Assembly (NCBI GenBank): GCA_021796375.1
Contig: JAJYJF010000041.1
Span: forward strand, 1-10,323
Reading direction: 5' to 3'
DNA length: 10,323 bases
Source: Chloroflexota bacterium
Lineage (GTDB): Bacteria; Chloroflexota; Anaerolineae; Anaerolineales; Anaerolineaceae
Within the stretch, counting starts at the first letter, position 1; each line of letters opens with the position of its first letter. The position numbers were made by a program, and so were the translations under genes. The notes beneath the pieces were generated by a model, which ran no database searches, was not told the origin of the DNA, and was given only the letters and a program-made list of their open reading frames with translations. This document shows, in pieces, positions 5,643-10,323 of the stretch.

Positions 5643-5752
5643 GTGATCCCCAACCCGGGTCTCATTTATTGATGGGCGGCAACCCTTTCAATTGCCCTGC
5701 AGGAGATTGAACGGCGGTTGGGTCATTCCAATCCAATACGGAGATATACCCA
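5643..5752 (+). promoter_or_regulatory. Structured 5' leader of the dehydrogenase gene, with two mini-frames
   Basis: CCCAACC (5649-5655) is complementary to GGTTGGG (5716-5722), and inside it GGCAA (5678-5682) pairs with TTGCC (5692-5696) over a 9-nt loop, suggesting a long stem enclosing a hairpin. A GTG five bases after the -10 box opens a nine-codon frame (VIPNPGLIY) whose TGA overlaps the ATG of a twelve-codon frame (MGGNPFNCPAGD, to 5710). The gene's own GGAG lies 9 nt before its ATG. I do not recognise a known riboswitch class. Leader-peptide or structural control is possible but unproven. Confidence 0.35.
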
Positions 5753-6814
5753 ATGGACAGCATGAATGCGGCGATGTTCTATAGACCCGGCCAGGTGCGG
5801 TTTGAGCGCATCCAGATCCCCCAGCCCGGACCGGGCGAGATCCTGGTCAAAATCCAGGTGGCGACCACCTGCGGGACGGATATCAAGACCTACGAGCGCG
5901 GCCATCCCACGATTATCAAGAAGGTGCCCTCCACCTTCGGCCACGAATTCTCCGGAGACGTGATCGAGGTGGGCGAAGGGGTCACCCGTTTTCAGCCCGG
6001 GATGCGCATCGGATCCTGCAATTCGGCTCCCTGCCAGGAGTGCTACTACTGCAAGCGCGGCCAGCAGAACCTGTGCGAAGATTTGCTGCTTCTGAACGGG
6101 GCCTACGCCGAATATATTGTCGTCCCGGCCCGCCTGGTCAAAACCAACGTGTACGAGCTGCCGGCGCACATGAGCTATGCCGAAGCCGCCGTTTCCGAAC
6201 CGCTGGGCACGGCCGTGCACGCCGTCCGGCAGGCCGGGATCCTGCCCGGGGATACGGTGGCTGTGCTCGGGTCGGGGCCGCTCGGCTTGATGCTGGCCCG
6301 CCTGGCTCATTTGCGGGGGGCGCGGGTCATCCTCTCCGGGGAGAAGACCGAGGAGCGCGAGCGGGTGGCCCGCAATTTTGGGGTCAATGAATTTATCGAT
6401 ATCCTGCAGGTGAAAGACCCCGCCGAGCGCATCCAGCAGGTGAAGGGCATGACCGAGGGAAAGCGCGGGGTGGATGTGGCCATCGAGGCCGCCGGGTTTG
6501 CCTCGGCCTGGGAAGAGGCGGTCCAGATGGTCCGCAAAGCCGGCAAAGTGGTTTTTCACGGCGGGCCGAAGGCCGGGTCGACGATTACCCTCGACTGCCA
6601 GCTGCAGCACTACGGCGAGCATACCCTGATCGGCGTCTACCACGAAACTCCGGACGATTACCGCCGCGGGTTCGAGCTGCTGGCCAGCCGGATGGTGGAT
6701 GGGCGCCAGTTCATCACGTCCACCCTGCCTTTAAATCGCCTGCTGAACGCGTTTGAGATGGTCCGCCGCTTTGAGGGCATCAAATTCGCGATCGATCCAA
6801 CCCGCATGGAGTAA
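5753..6814 (+). CDS. Zinc-dependent medium-chain alcohol/polyol dehydrogenase
   Basis: The 353-aa protein has the length and features of the zinc-type medium-chain dehydrogenases (threonine/sorbitol dehydrogenase-like), which oxidise a secondary alcohol with NAD(P)+ in the cytoplasm. The N-terminal catalytic domain carries the active-site zinc ligands C40 (TTCGTD) and H64-E65 (FGHEFSG), plus E149 in SEPLG. The structural zinc site is C94, C97, C100 and C108 (PCQECYYCKRGQQNLC). The Rossmann domain has VLGSGPLGLM (171-180) as the dinucleotide-binding loop, with E197 near the end of beta-2 (ILSGEK) suggesting NAD rather than NADP. The substrate cannot be assigned. ATG 5753 follows GGAG at a 9-nt distance; M4 is a possible alternative. 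The gene is divergent from rrf2 and carries the same promoter element as the thioesterase gene that follows. Confidence 0.93.
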   Translation: MDSMNAAMFYRPGQVRFERIQIPQPGPGEILVKIQVATTCGTDIKTYERGHPTIIKKVPSTFGHEFSGDVIEVGEGVTRFQPGMRIGSCNSAPCQECYYCKRGQQNLCEDLLLLNGAYAEYIVVPARLVKTNVYELPAHMSYAEAAVSEPLGTAVHAVRQAGILPGDTVAVLGSGPLGLMLARLAHLRGARVILSGEKTEERERVARNFGVNEFIDILQVKDPAERIQQVKGMTEGKRGVDVAIEAAGFASAWEEAVQMVRKAGKVVFHGGPKAGSTITLDCQLQHYGEHTLIGVYHETPDDYRRGFELLASRMVDGRQFITSTLPLNRLLNAFEMVRRFEGIKFAIDPTRME

Positions 6815-6822
6815 AAGCGCTC

Positions 6823-6872
6823 GCCCGGATCTCCATTGCGGGCAGGGGCCAGAACCGGACGGGGCGGCCCCG
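6823..6872. repeat. Two GC-rich hairpins between the dehydrogenase and thioesterase genes
   Basis: GCCCG (6823-6827) pairs with CGGGC (6839-6843), and CGGGG (6860-6864) with CCCCG (6868-6872). Both follow the dehydrogenase stop and lack a T-run, so they could slow transcription or protect the mRNA 3' end but are not standard terminators. Confidence 0.35.
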
Positions 6873-6882
6873 CTCACCCCTT

Positions 6883-6902
6883 TGAACGCGGGTATAATCA
6901 GC
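6883..6902 (+). promoter_or_regulatory. Thioesterase promoter, second copy of the shared 20-bp element
   Basis: The sequence is identical over 20 bp to 5623-5642 and contains TATAAT at 6893-6898. The GTG start codon at 6905 begins 6 nt after the -10 box, which is where transcription should start, so the thioesterase mRNA is predicted to be leaderless. As in the first copy, no clear -35 box is seen. Confidence 0.65.
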
Positions 6903-6904
6903 CT

Positions 6905-7333
6905 GTGGCCAACTCAGACTTCATCCTCATCCCAATCCGCTACGCCGATCTCGACCCCCAGTGGCACGCGAACAACGCCCGCATCCTCGGCTTCATCGAG
7001 CAGGCGCGCCTGGAGTACCTGCTCCGCCTGGGGCTGTGGGACGGCAAAGATTTCCACGCCCTGGGGCTGATCGTCGCCGACGTCCACATGACCTACCGGG
7101 CGCAGATCCACCTGGGGCAGACGGTGCGGGTGCGCGCCCAGGTGAGCCGCATGGGCAACAAGAGCCTGCGCTTCGATTACCTCCTGGAAGACGCGGAAAC
7201 CGGCGAGCTGTTCGCCAGCGCCGATACGGTCATGGTCACCTACGATTACCGGCTGCACCAGTCCGTCCCGATCTGGGACGAGTGGCGGCAGAAGATCGCG
7301 GCTTACGAAGGAATCCCTCTGAGAGAACAGTGA
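6905..7333 (+). CDS. Hot-dog fold acyl-CoA thioesterase (4HBT type)
   Basis: From GTG 6905 the protein has 142 residues, the usual size of a single hot-dog domain. It begins with the 4HBT/YbgC-type signature RYADLDPQWHANNARILGFIEQAR (12-35). D15 occupies the position of the catalytic aspartate of the 4-hydroxybenzoyl-CoA thioesterase group, and H21-x-N23-N24 the usual GHVNN place; the glycine is replaced by W20. The central helix is followed by the strands VADVHMTYRAQIHLGQTVRVRAQV and SLRFDYLLEDAETGELFASADTVMVTYD. Such enzymes release free acids from acyl-CoA; chain preference is not readable. Upstream in-frame starts (from 6836) would add an unrelated Gly/Pro-rich extension and run through the promoter, so 6905 is preferred. 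The stop codon overlaps the start of the 7-bp repeat array. Confidence 0.9.
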   Translation: MANSDFILIPIRYADLDPQWHANNARILGFIEQARLEYLLRLGLWDGKDFHALGLIVADVHMTYRAQIHLGQTVRVRAQVSRMGNKSLRFDYLLEDAETGELFASADTVMVTYDYRLHQSVPIWDEWRQKIAAYEGIPLREQ

Positions 7334-7452
7334 ATGGTGATTAGTGAGCGGTGAATAGTACCTTGCTGTGGACCAGCTTCTCTATTCACGAAACACTGTT
7401 CACGGATCACAATTCACCAATCTCCACTCAGCATTCTTCAATCTCCAATTCT
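7330..7452 (+). repeat. Degenerate 7-bp repeat array in inverted arrangement
   Basis: The left arm is four abutting heptamers, GTGAATG, GTGATTA, GTGAGCG and GTGAATA (7330-7357). After a 25-bp spacer (7358-7382) the right arm is ten abutting heptamers of reversed type running exactly to the peptidase ATG: TATTCAC, GAAACAC, TGTTCAC, GGATCAC, AATTCAC, then the more diverged CAATCTC, CACTCAG, CATTCTT, CAATCTC and CAATTCT (7383-7452). GTGAATAG (7351-7358) and CTATTCAC (7382-7389) pair perfectly, and the outer heptamers pair partly, so a long imperfect hairpin is possible. The array is AT-richer than the flanking genes and overlaps the thioesterase stop. It resembles the heptameric short tandem repeats known from cyanobacteria and other filamentous bacteria. 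Confidence 0.75.
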
Positions 7453-8502
7453 ATGTCTCTTCCAACCGTCAACACCGAGGCGCTGCAGAAATTCCTGGTC
7501 GACCTGCTGAACACCCCCAGCCCGACCGGGCTGGCGGGGCCGGCGGTGGATCTCACGGCCCGGACGCTCGCGGCTTTCCCCGAGCTCCAGCTGGCGAGGA
7601 CCCGCAAGGGGGCGCTCCTGGCGACCTGGCCCGGGCGCTCCGACGAGCGCCCGCGCGCCCTGACCGCGCACCTGGACACGCTGGGGGCGATGGTCAAGGA
7701 GATCAAGCCGAACGGCCGGCTGAAGCTCACCAAGCTTGGCGGCTACGCCTTCAACACCGTCGAGGGGGAGGGCTGCACCGTTTTCGCCCGGTCCGGGGCG
7801 GCCCAGCGCGGGGCGCTGCTCCTGCGCAAGGCCTCCGCGCACGTGTACTCCTCCGAGGTTGGCAAGATGAAGCGCGACGAGGAGACCATGGAGGTGCGCC
7901 TGGACGCGCGCACCGAAAACGCGGCGGAGACCCGCGCCCTGGGGGTGGAGGTCGGCGATTACGTCGCCTTTGACCCGCGCGTCGAGGTGGTGAACGGATT
8001 CATCCGCTCACGCCACCTGGACGACAAGGCCGGCGTGGCCTGCCTGGTCGCCGCGGTGGAGGCGCTCGCCCGCCAGGGACTGCAGCCCGCCCAGACGACC
8101 TACCTGCTCTTCAGCAACTACGAAGAGGTCGGCCACGGCGCCGCCGCGGGGATCCCGCCCCAGGCAACCGAGCTGCTGGCGGTGGATATGGCCGCGGTAG
8201 GCGAGGGCCAGGCCTCGGACGAGTTCCACGCCACGCTGTGCGTCAAGGATTCCGGCGGGCCGTACCATCACGGGCTCAGCCAGCGCCTGCGCGCCCTGGC
8301 GGACGAGAACGACATCCCCTACCGGGTGGACATCTACCCCTACTACGGGTCGGACGGGGAGGCTTACTGGCGCGCCGGCGCGGACGTGGCCGTGGCGCTC
8401 ATCGGGCCGGGCGTGGATGCCTCGCACAACTACGAGCGCACCCACCTGGACGCGCTCGTCGCCACGACCGAGTGGGTGATCGCCTACCTGGTCGCCGGGT
8501 AG
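7453..8502 (+). CDS. M42-family metallopeptidase (NAGGN-type/FrvX-like)
   Basis: The 349-aa protein matches the M42 dinuclear zinc aminopeptidase family (COG1363, FrvX-like; tetrahedral aminopeptidases). Metal and catalytic residues visible are H73 and D75 (TAHLDTLGAMV), D190 (SRHLDDKAG), E224-E225 (SNYEEVGHGAA), D245 (LAVDMAAVG) and H325 (ASHNYERTH). The stretches AHLDTLGAMVKEIKPNGRL and VGDYVAFDP...GFIRSRHLDDKAGVA are, as I recall the family, especially like the M42 peptidase of N-acetylglutaminylglutamine amide (NAGGN) osmoprotectant clusters. No NAGGN synthesis gene is present here. ATG 7453 gives a family-typical N-terminus (LVDLLNTPSPTG). A GTG at 7351 would add 34 residues encoded by the repeat array. 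No ribosome binding site is evident. The next gene starts 3 nt after the stop. Confidence 0.92.
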   Translation: MSLPTVNTEALQKFLVDLLNTPSPTGLAGPAVDLTARTLAAFPELQLARTRKGALLATWPGRSDERPRALTAHLDTLGAMVKEIKPNGRLKLTKLGGYAFNTVEGEGCTVFARSGAAQRGALLLRKASAHVYSSEVGKMKRDEETMEVRLDARTENAAETRALGVEVGDYVAFDPRVEVVNGFIRSRHLDDKAGVACLVAAVEALARQGLQPAQTTYLLFSNYEEVGHGAAAGIPPQATELLAVDMAAVGEGQASDEFHATLCVKDSGGPYHHGLSQRLRALADENDIPYRVDIYPYYGSDGEAYWRAGADVAVALIGPGVDASHNYERTHLDALVATTEWVIAYLVAG

Positions 8503-8505
8503 CCT

Positions 8506-10002
8506 ATGGCCCGATCGAAGCCGCCTGCTCGCAAACCCCGCGCCCAGCCGGGCACGGTCTGGGACGCGCTCTTCACCGGCCGGCCGGGGGCGCGCCAGGC
8601 CTGGGTCTGGCCGGTCGCGCTCGCCCTGCTGTACCTGGGGGGGCTGGTCTTCTGGGGCGTTTTTTTCCACTGGGGAGATTTTCCATATAAATTCCACGAC
8701 TGGGCGGAGGTCAACGCCGCCCGGATGGCCTTCGTGCGCGACGCGGTCAGCCGGGGCCTGCTGCCCCTGCACATGCCGGATTCCTCCGCGCTGCGCGGGC
8801 TGACCGACCGCTTCCTGGTGCTGCCGGACGTGATCACCGCCCCGCAGATGATCCTCATGCCGCTGATGAGCCTCACCCAGTTCTTCCTGGTGGACGTGCT
8901 GTTCATGTACAGCCTGGGGACGCTCGGGCTGCTGTGGTTCAAGCGCCGCTTCGCGCTCTCGCCGGCGGCTTTCAGCCTGCTCTTCCTGGCTTTCCAGTTC
9001 AACGGCCAGATCCAGGCGCACCTCGCCGTGGGCCACGCCACCTGGCTGGGATACTTCCTCTTCCCGGCCTTCCTGGCGCTCGTCCTGCGCCTGGTCGAGG
9101 CGCCGCAGGGCTGGGGCTGGATCGCGTCCATGGCTTTCCTGCTCTTTTTCATGCTGCTTCAGGGCTCTTTCCACCAGTTTATCTGGTGCCTGATGTTCCT
9201 GGCCCTGGTGGGCGTGGCGGCCTACCGCCGCCTGGGGACCGTGCTGGCCGCCGGCCTCCTCTCCGGGCTGCTCTCGGCGGTGCGCCTGCTGCCCCCCGTG
9301 CTGGGGTTGGGGCAGTTCAACGACCAGTTCCTCTCCGGCTACCCCCGCCCGTGGGACGTCCTGACCGCGCTGGTGCGGCTGATCGGGCCGGCCCAGGCCT
9401 ATGCCGGCCGGATGCAGTGGGCCGGGCTGGGCTGGTGGGAGTACGACCTTTATCTGGGGTTGGCCGGCACGCTGCTCGTCGGCTACTTCGGCGTGGGCCT
9501 CTGGCTGTGGAACCAGCGCCGCGAAAAGCAGTACTGGCAGCTGCTGCCGGCGGCCGCCATTCTCGCGCTCCTGGCGATGTGGAAGGTCTACAAACCGCTG
9601 ATGAGCCTGCCGGTGCCCTTCCTGGATGCCGAGCGGGTGAGCGCGCGCCTGATCATCCTCCCCTTCGTGGTGGTGATCGTCATGGCCGCCATCAACCTGC
9701 AGCGCTGGCTGGACCGGCCCGCGGTGAGGTTCGTCTCCCGGCTGGGGGTGCTCGCGCTGCTGGGCATGCTGGCCCGGGACCTGGTCCAGCACCTGCTGGC
9801 CTGGCAGGAGACCGAAGCGGTGAAGGGATTCCCGTTCGCGGACGTCAACCTGGCGATCAAGGTGGTCAGCAACCACCCCGACCCGCAGTATTTTGCCGTG
9901 GTCGAGGCGGGGGCAGCGGTCAGCGTCCTTGCCGCGGCTTTCCTGCTCGCCATGGCCTGGCGCGAGCGCCGCCAGAAGGCGGCCCGGCCGGTGACGGCCT
10001 GA
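8506..10002 (+). CDS. Polytopic membrane protein, probable GT-C-like glycosyltransferase
   Basis: The 498-aa product has a basic, proline-rich N-terminus (1-30), a first membrane helix at about 32-54 and roughly ten further hydrophobic segments. After helix 1 comes an extracytoplasmic loop with FHDWAEVNAARMAFVRDAVSRGLLPLH (63-89), a pattern like the acidic first loop and '..G..P.h' element of GT-C glycosyltransferases. GHATWLGYFLFPAF (176-189) and LLSAVRLLPPVLGL (255-268) are also typical of that fold and of YfhO-like proteins. If so, it would transfer a sugar from a lipid-linked donor outside the membrane. This is fold-level recognition only. It starts 3 nt after the peptidase stop without a clear ribosome binding site, implying co-transcription and coupling. 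A functional tie to the peptidase is not obvious. Confidence 0.85.
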   Translation: MARSKPPARKPRAQPGTVWDALFTGRPGARQAWVWPVALALLYLGGLVFWGVFFHWGDFPYKFHDWAEVNAARMAFVRDAVSRGLLPLHMPDSSALRGLTDRFLVLPDVITAPQMILMPLMSLTQFFLVDVLFMYSLGTLGLLWFKRRFALSPAAFSLLFLAFQFNGQIQAHLAVGHATWLGYFLFPAFLALVLRLVEAPQGWGWIASMAFLLFFMLLQGSFHQFIWCLMFLALVGVAAYRRLGTVLAAGLLSGLLSAVRLLPPVLGLGQFNDQFLSGYPRPWDVLTALVRLIGPAQAYAGRMQWAGLGWWEYDLYLGLAGTLLVGYFGVGLWLWNQRREKQYWQLLPAAAILALLAMWKVYKPLMSLPVPFLDAERVSARLIILPFVVVIVMAAINLQRWLDRPAVRFVSRLGVLALLGMLARDLVQHLLAWQETEAVKGFPFADVNLAIKVVSNHPDPQYFAVVEAGAAVSVLAAAFLLAMAWRERRQKAARPVTA

Positions 10003-10004
10003 GG

Positions 10005-10030
10005 GAAAAAACCGCCCGCTCCCCCGGCGG
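10005..10030 (-). terminator. Weak terminator-like hairpin after the membrane protein gene
   Basis: CCGCC (10012-10016) pairs with GGCGG (10026-10030) over a 9-nt loop. A run of A (10005-10011) precedes it, so the hairpin-plus-T-tract reads properly only on the minus strand. On the plus strand it may still help end the upstream transcript. CTCCC/GGGAG (10019-10023 / 10037-10041) offers a competing stem. Confidence 0.35.
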
Positions 10031-10041
10031 CGTTGCGGGAG

Positions 10042-10070
10042 TGTTCGTTTCTACCTCCCTGGGGTACAAT
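10042..10070 (+). promoter_or_regulatory. Promoter of the prenyltransferase gene
   Basis: GGGG precedes a TACAAT -10 box (10065-10070), with a poor TGTTCG 17 bp upstream. The transcript would start near 10077 and have a leader of about 50 nt. The nonamer ACAATTGAA occurs twice, at 10066-10074 and 10092-10100, overlapping the -10 box and following the start site, so it could be a regulator-binding pair. Confidence 0.45.
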
Positions 10071-10127
10071 TGAAGCCCAGTGCAGCAGATCACAATTGAA
10101 CCGGCTTACCCGGAGAGGAGTTTCCAC

Positions 10128-10323
10128 ATGCGCAATCTCAATACGCTTCTGGGGCCGATGCGTGTCCCATTTTTGGTGCTGGCGCCGGTTTGTGTCTTTT
10201 TGGGGGTGAGCGGCGTCCTGTGGCTCGATGGCTCGATCCGGGCCGTGGACGTGCTCCTGGCGCTCATCGGCGGCGTGGCCGCCCACATCAGCGTGAACTC
10301 GCTCAACGAGTACTTCGATTTCA
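10128..10323 (+). CDS. UbiA-family prenyltransferase, partial (N-terminal 65 residues)
   Basis: ATG 10128 follows an excellent ribosome binding site (GGAGAGGAG, 7 nt away) and the frame runs off the right edge. The visible part has an N-terminal membrane helix (MRVPFLVLAPVCVFLGVSGVLW), a second helix (VDVLLALIGGVAAHISVNSL), then NEYFDF at 60-65. This is the start of the first aspartate-rich motif (N-x3-D) of the UbiA superfamily in the MenA-like form. These integral membrane enzymes attach a polyprenyl chain to an aromatic acceptor, such as 1,4-dihydroxy-2-naphthoate in menaquinone synthesis. The acceptor cannot be decided from the fragment. It has its own promoter and is not obviously in the peptidase operon. 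Confidence 0.85.
   Translation, partial: MRNLNTLLGPMRVPFLVLAPVCVFLGVSGVLWLDGSIRAVDVLLALIGGVAAHISVNSLNEYFDF

Noticed and set aside
5723..6643. A 306-codon minus-strand frame opposite the dehydrogenase.
   Set aside because: The dehydrogenase on the plus strand has all its zinc and cofactor motifs; the antisense product has none.
7330..7452. The repeat-rich stretch considered as a CRISPR array.
   Set aside because: The units are 7 bp, contiguous and degenerate; there are no unique spacers between conserved 20-40 bp repeats and no cas genes.
8008..9876. A 622-codon minus-strand open frame opposite the peptidase and membrane protein genes.
   Set aside because: Its product is an extreme Gln/His/Arg/Glu/Gly-rich sequence with no domain, as expected opposite GC-rich genes. 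The plus-strand genes beneath it are clearly real by motif and membrane pattern.

Overview
The window comes from a GC-rich bacterial chromosome. One sampled coding line (1501-1560) is 47/60 G+C. It has compact operons, and several genes have a GGTATAAT-type -10 box so close to the start codon that a leaderless mRNA is implied. Gene content and this promoter style suggest an environmental Chloroflexota/Anaerolineae-like bacterium. That is an inference: the window holds no rRNA or other taxonomic marker. No CRISPR array, transposase, tRNA or phage gene was seen.

Layout. (1) 1-1798, minus strand: imidazolonepropionase (hutI), then a 61-aa two-helix membrane protein starting in an ATGA overlap with the hutI stop, then an HD-domain hydrolase leaving the window at base 1. 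(2) 1807-2351: a weakly supported small plus-strand frame ending in a perfect hairpin, then an AT-richer spacer with short inverted repeats. (3) 2352-3328, minus strand: a lone gene of clearly lower GC with its own promoter and a strong ribosome binding site. It encodes an unrecognised, probably helical protein with an RLFSEISHGH motif, and is the best candidate for recently acquired accessory DNA. (4) 3345-5440, minus strand: an MFS efflux-type transporter with its own promoter, and upstream of it an Rrf2-family Fe-S regulator followed by an unrecognised 85-aa protein, closed by a clear intrinsic terminator. A perfect 20-bp palindrome lies between the last two genes. (5) 5623-10323, plus strand: a zinc-dependent medium-chain dehydrogenase with a structured leader; a hot-dog thioesterase with a leaderless GTG start; an M42-family aminopeptidase behind a degenerate 7-bp repeat array; a polytopic GT-C-like membrane protein 3 nt downstream; and the start of a UbiA-family prenyltransferase with its own promoter.

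How they fit. hutI catalyses the third step of histidine degradation but is separated from the other hut genes here. The Rrf2 regulator diverges from the dehydrogenase and may control its own operon, the dehydrogenase, or both. The dehydrogenase and thioesterase share an identical 20-bp promoter element and so may be expressed together. The peptidase and the membrane protein look like one transcription unit. No complete novel defence or biosynthetic system is evident. The items most worth checking are the low-GC orphan gene, the heptad-repeat array, the shared promoter element, the palindrome in the rrf2 operon and the dehydrogenase leader.
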